This document shows, piece by piece, positions 37,276 through 49,551 of a DNA stretch of 64,000 nucleotides (within the stretch, counting starts at the first letter, position 1; every line of letters begins with the position of its first letter). The translations under genes were made by a program, and so were the position numbers. The notes beneath the pieces were generated by a model. The model had not been told where the DNA came from and ran no database searches. It saw only the letters and a list, made by a program, of their open reading frames with translations. This stretch comes from Torreya grandis (Eukaryota > Streptophyta > Pinopsida > Cupressales > Taxaceae), in contig JARHVA010000639.1 in NCBI GenBank assembly GCA_037957365.1, positions 2,907,001 through 2,971,000 on the forward strand, written 5' to 3'.

Positions 37276-38150
37276 TTACCATGTCTGAACCTTCTTCTTG
37301 ATGAATGGAGCCTTGAAACTTTGGTCCTTCTTGAATGACTTAAACACCCTTATAAAGTATTGATCTATGTGTCCAAAGTTGTTACACTTGTAACAAATTA
37401 TGGCCTCTTCATCAAAGCTTGATACAGGAGCAAAAGAGTTGTAGCTTCTGCTTGACTCCACATCACTTTCCTTTTCCTTATTTCTGAGACTATTAGCTCT
37501 TTTTCTAAATTCTAATTTCTTGTGACCATATCCATTACAATAAAAATAGTAACCATAAAAATAGGACCTATTTGTATATTTATGACCTAATTTTATTTTG
37601 TAGCTTTGTTCCCTCAGCCTTCTTTGTTTGAGATGTCCTTTGTATTCTTCACTTCTTTCCTTTTTGTTTCCTTTTTTATAAGAGCTTCAACATAGCTATT
37701 TTTATTTTCAAATACGATACCTATCTTATCTGATATTTCCTTTTGGATTTATAATATTTTATTCAACATATTAGTGTTATTCTCAAATTTTGAATCATTG
37801 GCTACTCTATCATTGATTGCTTTATTTGTTTTATCAAGATCTGCTTTTAAAGAAGCAATTTCAATAACTTAATTTTCACATTCTTTTCTTACTATTTTCA
37901 ACTGTGTCGTTAGATCTTCTTCATTATTATTGGCTTCTTCAAAGTGTGCTTGTAGATCTTCAATTATTTCCTTTGACTCCTTTTCATTTGCCTTGATCTG
38001 GTGCTTCAATCTTCAATTTTTATTTTCAACAGCTTTTAACTCTTCTAAGGCACAAATGAGTTTTCCTTCCAGATTCACTTCAGCTTCATCCTCTTCTTCT
38101 TCTTGATCATCTATTCTTTTGCTTGCAGAGGCATCTTCATGTATGGTCAT
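37276..38150 (-). pseudogene. Copia gag, C-terminal half only
   Basis: From ATG at 38150 (MTIHEDASASKR) the minus strand gives an acidic run, NLEGKLICALEEL, a long Lys/Glu-rich coiled segment, and the zinc knuckle ICYKCNNFGHIDQYF near 37400. In the knuckle the last cysteine has become F. The N-terminal Gag domain (FxGxNFxxW and following helices) is missing. Only about 55 bases lie between the primer site and this start, so it was removed by a deletion at the primer-site edge. Stops interrupt the coiled segment. Confidence 0.7.
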
Positions 38151-38203
38151 CTTGTGGTTTCCCAATCTACCTTCAAGCTGTAAAACTTATTCAAAAGGAA
38201 CTT

Positions 38204-38215
38204 GATTTGATACCA
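38204..38215 (-). other. Primer binding site of the SIRE-like copia
   Basis: The minus strand reads TGGTATCAAATC, two bases inside the LTR start at 38218 (plus-strand numbering). Confidence 0.75.
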
Positions 38216-38217
38216 AT

Positions 38218-39322
38218 TGTTAAGCCTGTGATATACTGAGAAGGTAGGGGGTGAATCAATATATCATAAATCTTGTAAAATTTACCTTAACCAAATTTCA
38301 ATTTAACATACATTCAAGATATGCAATAAAATTGAAATAATAAACACCACAAAAGATAGAGAGAGACATTAGATTTAATGTGGAAACCCAATGTGGGAAA
38401 AACTATGGAGAACAACCTCAAGTATATGAATGAACACCAACTCAAACTATAATATTCACAAGCACCAACTTTCAGAAGAACCAACCCCTTTGTTGGGCAC
38501 CAACATAGTAATAATTCATGAACACCAACCCACAGGAGCACCAACCCCTTTATTGAGAACCAACACAACAAAGATTCATGAGCACCAACCCATAAGAGCA
38601 CCAATCCCTTTGCTGAGCACCACCATAACAACAATTCATGAGCACTAACCCACAGGATCACCAACCCCCTTTGTGTATACCACACAACTATCTCTCAATG
38701 TTGTTATCTCAACAAATGATAGTTCATTACAATATCTCTTTCCTCTATCTCCTCTGCTCTTCTAAGCTAGATATAAAAAATACAAATCATACTCATCTCT
38801 CACACATTAAAAATGGCTTCTCAAGCCTTTATTTATATCTTTCCAAATGACCTTTGACCTTCCCCCTTTTTAACCCTTCAATCCTCATGGAAACTGGCAC
38901 CAAACTTGCATGACCCTTCATATCCTTGCATTTAAAAAGTCATATGGTGACCCTTCATAAGAAAAATCATCCTTTCCTCTTTTATCTTTATCTTGATGAC
39001 TTTTCATATTCCTCAAAGTGTACCTTCATGAGAAATTGCACCCTTCCTCTTTTGTCTTCACTTGGTGACTCTTGGAATTCCCCAAGATGAATCTTCATCG
39101 GAAAATGCATCCCATTCTTCTATTATCTTTACCCCATGACTCTTTGAATTTTCCATGGGACCTTCTTTTGTCTTATATGCAATCAAAAATATATTCATTA
39201 ATATTAAATAAATATTAATAGATATTAGCCAAGATATAACTATTAAAAACATCATTAAATGCAATGGGGCCTTTATCACCAATAATGCTAGACCTTTGAC
39301 ATCAATGACAATATTTCCAACA
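38218..39322 (-). repeat. 5' LTR of the SIRE-like copia
   Basis: Starts TGTTAAGCCTGTG after the primer site and ends ATTTCCAACA. It is 1105 bases long. It contains GGTAGGGGGTGAATCA near the start, a 60-base tandem repeat (38443-38682) and GACATCAATGACAATATT near the end, all typical of this family's LTRs. There is no second LTR in the window. TATTA follows and may be the target duplication. Confidence 0.75.
38443..38682. repeat. 60-bp tandem repeat in the SIRE-like LTR
   Basis: Four copies with an exact 60-base spacing of ATTCATGAGCACCAACCC (near 38515, 38575 and 38635, with a more divergent first copy). Each unit contains CACCAACCC, GGAGCACCAA and CCCTTT. A single diverged unit of the same text occurs in the LTRs at 1799 (about 2042-2100) and 27071 (about 27327-27375). 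Confidence 0.85.
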
Positions 39323-39339
39323 TATTATCTTTGATTGGT

Positions 39340-40650
39340 GATACAAAATCACTATAATTGATGCAGGAAAGATGGTTTGAGGCCAAATTCTAATTTCCAA
39401 GCTTCATTACCATAATAAATTGGAATTCTTAGAACAAAAAAATCCATCAAAAAATGTACCCATGCAAAATGGGCTTATTCACCAAGTACTTAATAACCTC
39501 ATGATAAGTGATGAAGATGAAAGGGGTTTTCAACAAATAGTGTCAAAAATTTTATATGGCATAGACTATGACAAGTTCCTCACACTTAGTTGTGATGTAG
39601 TTTTGTTCTACCTTGGTTAGATTCCTGCTTGCAAAAGAAATGGTATGATCCATATTCCCTTCACTTGATTTCAAGAGAATAAAACTGATTGTGGTACCAA
39701 AGGCATCGACATGGACATAGAAGGGAGTTTCCCACTCAATAAATTATAGTATCAATGCACTTACTATTTTGAGCTTCAAGGTGTCAAAATCATCTTCTTG
39801 CATTATGCCCTAATGTAATGGGTCATACTTTTGTAAGAGTTCCTTTAGAGGTTCCACAATCTTAGCATAATTTCTTATGAGCTTCCTATAATACCCATAA
39901 TTCCCAAGAAATGTGTGAACATATTTTTTCATTGATGGGGTATAAGGTTTAAGGATGATTGTAATCTTGGCTAGATTAATGAGTAGACAATCCTTGTAGA
40001 TGATGTGCTCGAGAAAAGTTCCAAATGGTATTGAAAAAATACACTTCTTGAGGTTCAATGAAATTCATAACTTCCTATGACTTTAAAATATTAGGCTCAA
40101 ATTTTCATAGTGATATTTTAGTAACCCATACAATATCTAATCATCTAAATATACTTAGATGAACTTGTTAATGAAGTCTTTAAAAGTAGTGATCACCACT
40201 TAGGATAACACTACTGGTGCATTCTTCATCCCAAAGGGCATCATCTCATAAGTGAAATAATCCCATTCAATCACAAAGGTAGTTTTGGGCTTGTCCTCCT
40301 CTTCAATATGGACTTGATGGTATCCTAAGAATGCATCAATAAATGTGTATATCTTTCAACCTATGATGTCATTCAATACTTCATCGGTGAACAAAGTTGG
40401 AAGGGGTTGGTTATGTAGGTGGTATTCAATAGTCTGTAGTCAACACAAATTCAGATGTACCCATATTTTTTGATGATAATAACCATGGAGATAATCTATT
40501 TATATTTTTACATAGGGTAGATTATTCCTATGGATAGCATGCTATTGGTCTCCATCTTGACCTTAGCATAAAGATTTAGGTTCATCTTGTAAGGTCACTT
40601 CTTAACATGTCTTGTACCATCAACTGATTTGATGCTCACCTTCCCAAGGG
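39340..40650 (-). pseudogene. Gypsy reverse transcriptase and RNase H (broken)
   Basis: The minus strand from 40600: VIIIKKYG and CVDYRLLN, then TFIDAFLGYHQVHI, KTTFVIEWDYFTYEMMPFGM, a VYLDD palm motif after a stop, the thumb-connection block LNLKKCIFSIPFGTFLEHII and VHTFLGNYGYYRKLIRNYA, and then RNase H text with FYVHVDAFGTTISFILL, ISFASRNLT and EELVIVYAI. At least eight stops or shifts are present. The text ends around PILHGYIF and the LEIRIWP region near 39340. Confidence 0.85.
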
Positions 40651-41099
40651 ATGGGTGTGAGCCTTTCACATCCTTGTATTTTAGAGGGAAAACATATTAT
40701 AATTATTTAAGGAGATAAAAAATACATTTCAACTCTATGTCAGACTAATATGTGCCTAGAGTGGCAATCTTTGGTTTCCCCTCTAAACTAATATCTACCT
40801 TGGTAGTTTGTAATAATGCTAGGCAGGGTTCATTCTTCTCCTAGTGTGAATCCTTGACCTCTCTACTACCCTTGGTTGTTTCTACCCAATTATGGGTAGG
40901 GTCTTCTTCTTATGGGGTGATATTCTCAACTTGGTATACTAACTTCCTTTTCCTTATTAAATTATTTGAGTTGCACACCTTCTATATTTCATCATCTTCA
41001 TCACTGAAGTCACTATTGAGAGTTTTTTCTTTGAATAAGGTTAGGATTGTTAACCCTTTTTTTGATAAACATGTCATGTATGCACTCCTACACTATTAT
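40651..41099 (-). pseudogene. Pre-RT linker of the gypsy relic
   Basis: Readable but broken: an acidic segment (NSDFSDEDDEI), then IATLGTY and ELKCIFYLLKNYNMFSL, the usual 'ELxxLLxxYxDVFAW' lead-in to gypsy RT. Confidence 0.6.
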
Positions 41100-41600
41100 A
41101 GTGTCCTTAAACACTAACATTTGAACTACCTATAATGGCTCAATCAATTTAAGGTGTTGTGAAGAAAAGGAGAAGGTATTGACAAACCACTCCTTAAGGT
41201 CATCCTAGTTAGCTAGTTCATGGAATGTCTCATTGACTACATACCATGCCCATTCCCATGTCTTGAAGGTACTATATAAGGAATGCAACCATATATTCCT
41301 TGGGGTATTTTATTTTCAAATAATTCATGTTTATTCGTAACGAAGAAAGTGTATGATAGGGTCATAGTCACCAAAATAGGCTAAAATGTCTAGGGATTTA
41401 TTTATCTTTCCAAATCTAGTGAAAATTATTACCTTCACATCTCACCATGTTGGCAAGTAAGGATTTTGTGCTACCTACCAATGAAAAATAATAATATTCA
41501 ATGTGTATACTAGTACATCCATTGTATCCACTTCTTTTAGGATGTATGACTCAAGGTCATATACACAGTCTTCCATGGGATTACTCCATTCATATCTTAA
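41100..41600 (-). pseudogene. Gag-like segment between protease and RT
   Basis: The minus strand keeps one frame with few stops: EDCVYDLESYILKEVDTMDV, VKVIIFTRFGKINKSLDILAYF, DYDPIIHFLRYE, WLHSLYSTFKTWEWAWYVV and DDLKEWFVNTFSFSSQHL. The last two blocks resemble a Gag core (WYxxL...WxDLKxxFxxxF). A gag core is already present at 43440-43900, so this is either a second element's gag, a duplication, or a linker that only looks like Gag. Confidence 0.4.
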
Positions 41601-42089
41601 AATAACTACAATTATTCCATTACTAAGGCAAAACACTCTTTTTACCCTTTTCTTGGTACAAGGGACCTATATTTTAGAAGAGTGTTTGATCTGTACCTAG
41701 CCTATCTTTACTAGTTTTGACACCTTTGTGTACACCAAACAACACCATTGACCAGTGGTATCATGTGCTTCCTTGACCCATCAATCATAAGCAACATCCA
41801 TTGTGTTTGAGATTGATTGTCCATCTTTCCAAGAGAGGATTCCTTGATAATTTTGGTCTAGAGTCTCAATTCCTTACACTATGATGTATAGATATGGTTG
41901 ATTTCATCCTCGATATCCACTCCTCTACATAGTGAAGTCTTTGGTCATTTGATAGAGGTATAGCTACCCCTATTTTTCATTATAAAATGTCATATAACAT
42001 CTTTTGAAGTGTATATCTAATTATTTTCATAACAACATGGCCTTTTTAAAAGCAGTAGGTAGTTATCCTACTATTCTAACTTTATTACT
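41601..42089. other. No motif recognised within the gypsy relic
   Basis: Lies between the gag-like segment and protease. No frame with family motifs was found on the minus strand. Confidence 0.35.
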
Positions 42090-42320
42090 TCAAAGTTAAT
42101 GCATAATTTGACACCATAATATCTATAACTATGCTCTTCAGAATTTTGATCGACTACATTTAGGTCTTATTGGACAAGAAGAGTACATGAGTGGAGGGTC
42201 TTAGGGCTAGTCTACCCATTTTCTCCCAAGCATTATTAGTTAATATGTTAACTTCCATGCCTGTGTCTACAAGAACCTCATAGACAAACCATCTATCAAT
42301 AGTGTAATCCACCAAGATTT
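42090..42320 (-). pseudogene. Gypsy aspartic protease (fragment)
   Basis: The minus strand reads RWFVYEVLVDTGMEVNIL, followed by TNNAWEKMGRLALRPSTHVLFLSNKT. DTG with the flanking hydrophobic residues is the retropepsin active site. Downstream text decays quickly. Confidence 0.7.
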
Positions 42321-42879
42321 TTTGGTCATATTTCACATTTTGTGTATGCTAAAATTCATGCACCCTTTCCATTTGTGAAGAGACAACCTGAAATTGATTT
42401 TGACCCACATGCTCTAGGATCAAGTTATTCAATAGGGGAAACATTATTTTTATCTGTAAGAGGTGGAAGATCTTAATTAATTATTGTACTTTAACTTCTT
42501 GGCTATCTTGATTCTTACAAGAGTTAGTATCCTATGTTTTTAGATTTCATGCTAATTAGAGCTCCTCTTGCAAGTTTTGGATGACACTCTTAACCTAATA
42601 TAGCAAATATTTTTTAACACATTGGGTTTAGGTATGGCATAAATTTGGGTTTAAGCTTCATTATGAATTCATTACAACCCTTATCCCCATACTCTAGGCA
42701 TAACTTAGGTACTAACCAACTAATGGTTGAGTGGTAAATCCACTCCAAATAGTTATTTACACCTTAACTACCTCTGTGTGCATAGGTTGTGTCTTTGGGG
42801 TCCATTTTCCTATTTTTTACTCATGTCTAATAATTCATGCACCCTTATCTATACTAAGCATGCCTTGGGTCAAATTTTT

Positions 42880-44476
42880 GTATAGGTCAATGTATTCTTC
42901 CACCTTATGGGACCCTCAAAAATACCCACACATGGGATGTGTAGGACAGTCAACTGATAATTCTCTATTGAGCCACACTTATAAGAGTGTGGTGGGAACC
43001 TTATACCACCACATATTTTGCCTCATCTTTTGGTACCTTTTTGCATCCTAAATCCTATGTTTTATTGGATGTAACCCTCATTACCTTGGTTATCCTTCCC
43101 TTTGATTACTATGGTGGCCTATTGTGTACATCTTTCCATGTTTTTATGTATTTCATCAATCACTCAACAATCAATAATGATATGGGTGTAGGCATTGCAA
43201 AACTGGTAATAGATGGTTTGTTGACTTGGTTAGCATATTGTCACAAAGGGAAATTGTGGACATAATTCACCTCTTGACAAAAATTTTAGATTAAAATTAG
43301 ATTGCACACATTCCTTTATGGGTATTTAGTTCTATTATGGCCTTCTAATTCATATTATATACATCATAGTCTGTTTTGAATGTCATACAAACAAATAGCG
43401 GTAAGCTTTTAGAGCTGGGAGGATATAGATGGAATTTGTGCTTCCATAAATGGGTTGATCCTTATGTCTGTACTTTTGATTACCTCAGCTCTGAGATGGA
43501 TTTAAGCACTTCTTGAGGGTCAAGAAAATTATTCATGGAAAGTTCCCTTTGGAATGGCATGAGTAACCCCCTAATGAACCATTATGCATGCTAGAAAGGG
43601 TGACTATCATATGAGAGCTTTGATAGGAGAGTTTTGAACCTTTCATCATACATGCACACACTCTCTAAGAGTCCTCAGGTAATTTATTTTAGTGTGGTGA
43701 TGCTCTATTGTTAAAAATCTAAAATGTCAAATTCATTTACGAATGAATCCTTCAAGATATCATATTCAACCATAGCCTAGTTAGGATCAAATTTTATGTA
43801 ATAGGTATGGGAGTGATAGTAGAGTGGTCACAAACTAAGTAGCTTTGTGATCCAATAGGGTTATGTCTCATGTGTGCCACTACACTTTATTACATGTTTA
43901 TTGATGTTCTCCATGCTATGATATTCTGGCAAGTGCATAGCCATTTCATAGTATATTTGATATATGGGTAGGTGTTGCTTGAGGTACTTGTCCCATGAGC
44001 ACCAATCCTGTTAGTGGTACTCCTATGCCTCTAGTCATGGGGTTAGGTATAGGCCCCATCACTACTAATGGCATAATTGATGTCATCATAACTATTTTAC
44101 TTGATTGTGGCATTGGACCACTACTTGTAGGCTATTTTACACCTTACATTGATAACATCTACTAAGTTGGTATGCTCGTGCTTAAGTTCTATTGTGATGA
44201 GTTAGCACCCAAAGGCCTAGAGGTAGTTTTACTCACCTCCTTGTATGGAATAATTTGTTCAATCAAAAATTTAAAATCTAAGTCTACAAAATTCCTAAGA
44301 TCTAATTCATAAGCAAAGTAAATAATTACTTATATACTTTCTTCAAGTGGGGGATCTAGCGCATGAGCATATTTCATAGGTTCAAAGGGCTTAGGCATGC
44401 CAAGCATATCTATAGTCACCAAATTTTGTAAGAACCCAACAAATTCCACACCTATCAAGTGTTTATCTTGATTCAT
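42880..44476 (-). pseudogene. Gypsy gag of the minus-strand relic (broken)
   Basis: Starts at ATG 44476 (MNQDKHLIGVEFVGFLQNL), with KPFEPMKYAHALDPPLEES and ELDLRNFVDLDFKFLIEQII after it. The Gag core is at about 43440-43900: ESVCMYDERFKTLLSKL and FIRGLLMPFQRELSMNNFLD match the second half of the retrotransposon Gag core. A C-x-x-x-x-N-Y text near 42950-42975 may be a decayed zinc knuckle. Many stops. Confidence 0.6.
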
Positions 44477-44559
44477 CTCTTCATTATATCTCTCACCCTC
44501 ATGATATTATATTTCAAGAGATCCTTTCCCATTCCATTCCCACTCACTATAGGTTCTCT

Positions 44560-46100
44560 CAGAACTTCCAGGTTCTAGATATTCCATCAGTTAGCACTAT
44601 CTCTTATTAGAGGTCTATTTTCTGAGCTCCCAACTGTCAATTTCTCACTCCTTTCCATTACACCTCACCTACACATCCCTTTCTCCCCATTTATATAGCT
44701 CATATGTGAAAGGAATTTATCCTTCCATCCCCAAAATTTTAAAACCATAATCCACCATTAGCCTTTTGAGCTTTGTGCCAAACTCCTTCACAAACATGAC
44801 TAAAAGGTTTCACAAAAACTAGTACCCCACTTACTTGGGGCATGAGTATGTTGAGATTATGATCTCAGGTACATAGCTATTTAGGTCTTCTTTCCACCAT
44901 TTTTCCACTGGTCTATTCCAATTTACATTTAGGGTCTCAAGCCTCTCTAGGCACTCTATTATCCACTTATAACACTATCCATAGCTTCTTCTTCTGTGGG
45001 TTAAATATGCATCCAACCACATTTACACTTACTTAGGTAACTCATAGAAAAGACCTTATACAGAGCATCATATAAGTTATCTTGAACCCATCTTCTTGTA
45101 TTTTGTCTATTATAGGTTGGATGTTTCAATAAAAAACTATCTTCCACCTATTGTAACTAGTGCTCAATGTTTTTGAGAGAAATTTGATATATCATTATGT
45201 CACACCATCATAGAAAAAAAATTCAACATGGTTCTGAATAACAGAACCAAAATGTTGTAGTTAAACCTCATCTAGTTAGTTCTTGATTTACTTGAACTAG
45301 GTGCAAGTATGGGATACTCCCTTTATGCTCAATATTTGAACATTCAGCTATGTCAAAATCAATCCACATAAGGCACATGCCTTATGTACTCACTTAAAGA
45401 GTAACTAAGAAGAAACTAAGGCCTGTGTTGGGCTCGTTATGTCATGGTGAAATCCTTCACTATTATTGGACTTAATCAGTTTAGGGTGATATTGTAGTCT
45501 AAATTTTATCATATGGAATAGTTAATCACTTTGGAAAAGACTTGGTTAAATTTATATATTCCAATGATGTGGTCACCTTCAATGGCATTAATATTTTTCC
45601 ATGCTCCAATGATCCTACATGCTTCCATTTTCAATGTGGGTATTCTATTCTGGATTAATATATTGTTAACATGTGTCACTTATGAAAAAAATCAAGTCTC
45701 TTATGTATCCTCAACACCTCCTACCCTAACTAACCACTTTATTTTATCTTTTTGAGTCTCACTTGGTTTTTATCTTACCAATCCTTTTCCAGTTAACCCT
45801 CATATAGTTAGCTCTAGGTGTACTTTAACCAGGTGCAAGTATGGGATACTCCCTTTTCACTCAACATTTTAACACTCAACTACAATTGCATCAATCCACA
45901 TAAGGCACATGTCTTATGCACTCAATCGAAGCATAGCTAATAAAGAACTGGGCCCTACATGGGCTAGTTGTGACATGGAAAAAGAATTCACTATTGGAGG
46001 ACTTAATTATTTTAATGAAATATTTAGGTATATCCATAGGCATAAGCCTTTTTTTGATTAATTCTAGTGTCATATAGGCAATTAAAGGGTTAAAATGATT
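44560..46100 (-). repeat. Probable 5' LTR of the gypsy relic
   Basis: Lies just upstream (minus strand) of the gag start, has a minus-strand TATA-like CTATATAAATGGGG at about 44685-44699 and contains large internal subrepeats. Neither terminal dinucleotide could be fixed and no second copy is in the window, so the limits are approximate. Confidence 0.4.
45259..46025. repeat. Two ~235-bp direct subrepeats, 532 bp apart
   Basis: 45259-45495 and 45791-46025 share AGTTA(A)CCTCAT, the text around GTGCAAGTATGGGATACTCC, ATCAATCCACATAAGGCACA and a block ending GGACTTAAT. About 295 bases of other sequence separate them. Long subrepeats upstream of a TATA box are typical of U3 regions. Confidence 0.8.
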
Positions 46101-47455
46101 TTTTCACTCAAACTACTCATACTAGATATGTGATTTCAATAAGGATATGAATAATTGGTGCATAATCCATACTCATTCTGTATACCAAATGATGGTGATG
46201 TCATAAAAGCTTATAGGGACTCCATTAAAGATGTGAAATATTAACATGCATGAACACTACATAACATAATCCATATAAAGGATGAAATTACAAATATATG
46301 CATTCCATCATCAATACAAATAAACATATAAACTAGATAGATTAGATTTTAATGCAATAATCTTTTCCATTAGTCAAAATACATAATACCATTTATATTC
46401 ATTATACTTAACAACCTAGAGGCTCATAGACAAGCTTGGTCACTTAAAAGTAGAGCCTTAATAGCTACCAAAGCAATGTCTATAGAGAATTCATTTTTCT
46501 AGATCTCCATTACAATTTTCCCTCTTTGTTTCCTCTTATTACTCAAGATCCTTAAATAGCCTTCAGGATCATCTTCACCAGGGTGAAAGTTGCACACTAT
46601 GTGTTGACATAGAACTTGGTCATCATAATTGATGTCACCATGAGTCTATGAACTTTGCACTACACCTTCCACATCTCTTTAAATCATCAAAGATGTCTTG
46701 AAGATCTAGGAGATAGTTAGTCACCTACCATCTAGAACAAGAGATGCACTATAACCTCTAGCTAGCAATAAAAATCCTAAAGGATAACCACTCAAAACAA
46801 ATCATCCCTCTATGCCTAGGTGGATGTCATGTTGACATAAATCCTCTAATTATGGGATAAGGGACCAACACTAATCAACATTTCTAATTTATCATCACAT
46901 ATTTTGATAACCAAATTAATGAGTAATACATAAAATTCCTCAAAATGAATCTCCTCTTATTTTATGATACCCATGATCTAATTGAATGCTCTTATTTCTT
47001 CACCCAGGACTTTTAGGATTATGCACTATAAAATTTCCCTATTCCATCCACACTTCTTGTACTCCAAGAAATGGACATTATACTCATAATACTTGGCATG
47101 AACATGACTATAAAAAAATAATATACTAACCAAACATATTATGACATGTATAGACTCTCTAAGTCAAATAAAATTCAAAGTTTTTATATGAGTGTTATTA
47201 GGGTGAAAAAGAGGAATTATGTCTTAAACAAGCACAAAAATATGATGAGATAGCTTCAATTCACTCCGATAATTTTATGGAGAGTCTTCCTTCATAATAA
47301 ATTATTGTGTGGAATGTATGCTTTCCCCACCTAGTTTGATTATGCTTCTATCCTATAAAATGTTATAAACCAATTGAATAATTGAGTCAACTTGATGTTT
47401 TTTAATTTTCACTAATTTTCTCATCACCTTATTATTTTTTTCCATCCTTAAGCTC
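46101..47455. other. No gene recognised
   Basis: AT-rich; no transposon motif on either strand. It may be LTR sequence of the preceding relic or older repeat. AGCTC (47451-47455) directly precedes the Tat LTR and would be the left target duplication. Confidence 0.4.
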
Positions 47456-48854
47456 TATAGACACTCAAAAACTACACATGATAGTTTCTTAGATGTTGAA
47501 ATGCCTTGGACCCCTATCCAACCTTGAAGCTAGTTGACCACCTAGTTAACTAAGCTCACTTAATAACTTAAACCTTTGAACATCCCTTTAATCAAACCAT
47601 TTTTAAAACCTATCTTCACCCATTTTTCTCTAAGCACTCAACCACTGAAAATCAACCTAACCATCGATGGTTAACTTGACCATTGATAGTCAGGTCTTCC
47701 ACCTTCTTAATAGCATTTCTAGCTATGTACAAGATAAACATAGCATAAATTAATATGTACACCTTATGCAATGCCAAAAAAATACAAATAATCATAAATA
47801 TCCTCCTATTTAATTAATAATTTACTCATACCCAATTATCAACTTGATCCTATAAAAGGAGAAGAGTAGGAGATGAAAAGGATCTATGTCCAAGCTATCA
47901 AATCTTCTTGCATATAGGTATCTAGCCTTCTTTCAATAATCAAGTAGAAGTAATGGAGACCCAAAATTATATTTGAATTTCTCTTGAGGCCAAATTATTG
48001 TCACTCTATCCAAATTAATCTAGACTCCCACCATCAACTATCTAGCAATTTACAAGTAATTTTGTAATATTTTCTTTATTTTATTTCATCTCTAACCCCC
48101 ATGACCTAATCAAACTTGTTTCCTAGCTTCCTATCTTTGACCAAACCCATATTCAAATCCCTACCTAACCATTTATCCCATCTAAAATTCCCATTTTGAT
48201 CATTTCCAAAAACCCATAGGTAACCACTGAAGGTTATCCCAACCATCGATGATCACCTTAACTATTGACAATCACCCAACTATCGACGATCAACCCAACC
48301 ACTGATGGTTCACCCTGCCACTGATGATCACTATGGAAAAAAAATACTAGTAAGTTATTTTTAGTCCCTTAACCCCAAACATACCCTATTTTCTATGTTC
48401 ATACCTAATCACAAAGCCTTCCTTAATTTTTTGGACCTAACCCCAACTATCTTAACATGAATATTGACCCACTTTTGATATATTTAGTCATTTTATTTGA
48501 ACACACATTTTAATTTATTCTTCTTGAATGAATTTAATTTCATGTTATTGAATTCAAGTATTCTTTCTTTTCATCTATATCAACTTAATTATTATCAACA
48601 GTGGATTGACAACCTCCTAACAAGCATACTCTTCTTGGATCTAGCTCACTCTAGGTAGTCCACTCAACCATTTTGCTAAAAAATCATTTTCTAGTGTCTT
48701 TCTTATCTTTATGTTATTTATTTCAAGCTAAAGAGGAGTTCCCATTATTATCTAGATCACACATGCACTTTTATTAGGTACTCCTTTACACACCCCTTTT
48801 ACTAGTTTCTTACCTACTTCCAAATTAAAAAATGAGAAAAAATTAAGAGAAATA
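47456..48854 (+). repeat. 5' LTR of the plus-strand Tat element
   Basis: Begins TATAGACACTCAAAAACTAC (TG changed to TA) and ends GAGAAATA (CA changed to TA). The first ~70 and last ~150 bases align with the reverse complements of L1 and L2; the middle is more diverged, so this is another subfamily. Palindromic units lie at 47640-47690 and 48225-48335. Length 1399 bases. Confidence 0.75.
47851..47859 (+). promoter_or_regulatory. TATA box of the plus-strand Tat LTR
   Basis: TATAAAAGG in the context GATCCTATAAAAGGAGAAGAG. The same context, reversed, occurs in L1, L2 and L3. Confidence 0.6.
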
Positions 48855-48857
48855 TTT

Positions 48858-48876
48858 TGGCATGCCTGGTGGGACC
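48858..48876 (+). other. Primer binding site of the plus-strand Tat element
   Basis: TGGCATGCCTGGTGGGACC, three bases after the LTR end. It begins with the TGG expected opposite the tRNA CCA end. I do not know which tRNA it matches; it is not initiator methionine. Confidence 0.6.
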
Positions 48877-49551
48877 TAGCATTCCTTTTTCTACCTTTAA
48901 TCTATGTTCATCCAACAAAACTTGAAAATTATTTTTGGGCTTAAAATAAACCTTTTTCATAGATTTATTGCTTCCTTGTCTTAGTTCATCTAGTAACTTA
49001 AAAGAAACATAATTAATTTTATCTTTCACTCTTGTTATCACACACTTTTTCCAAATCACATAATCAATCAACACATCAAAACCAATTTGAGACAAGGCCT
49101 AACTAGTATTTCATCACCTAATGGTAAACCTTACCCTTTCCCAGTAATCCTACTTGGAGGTCATTACCAAGGGGAGAACCAACTCATCTCTTTGGTTGAG
49201 TATAAAATCTAAAAATTAGTATATCTTGGCTAAGCACTCAACACCCTTATCATTATAGTGTGTGAAGTGAGTGGATAGGCCCTGATATCAAACCACATAC
49301 TGAAGATCAATGCATATTTCTCTCTTGAGCACCTAAAAAAAACCTAAAACCAACCTTAGAATCCCTCTTTAATACCTAATCTACAAACCAAATTTCTTCT
49401 TCACACTTTCTAAGGCATAATCCAAAAGTGATTTAAAATAATCCTAAGTTGTTAAATGCACTTTAGTATATGTTTGTTTTCCCTGAGATATTTTCCTTTT
49501 GCTTGATTTGTGTTTGAGTTGTGAGTTTCATTATTTATTTCTATTCCTCTC
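48877..49551 (+). other. Leader between primer site and gag
   Basis: About 675 bases without a coding motif, the usual position for packaging signals. Nothing specific can be identified. Confidence 0.5.

Larger units (their letters stand above)
39330..46100 (-). mobile_element. Ty3/gypsy relic, minus strand, 3' part missing
   Basis: From the right: an LTR-like segment (about 44560-46100), a gag start at 44476, gag core, protease, an unusual gag-like stretch, RT and RNase H. It stops in RNase H at 39330, next to the end of the SIRE-like LTR. RT before integrase and the FLGxxGYYRKLI motif put it in Ty3/gypsy. No second RNase H is seen before the break, so a Tat placement cannot be made. Confidence 0.75.

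Noticed and set aside
38314..38685. Minus-strand 123-residue frame with repeated VGAHELLLCW peptides, and the plus-strand frame beneath it
   Set aside because: A 60-base tandem repeat has a length divisible by three, so frames stay open through it. It lies inside an LTR and has no domain.
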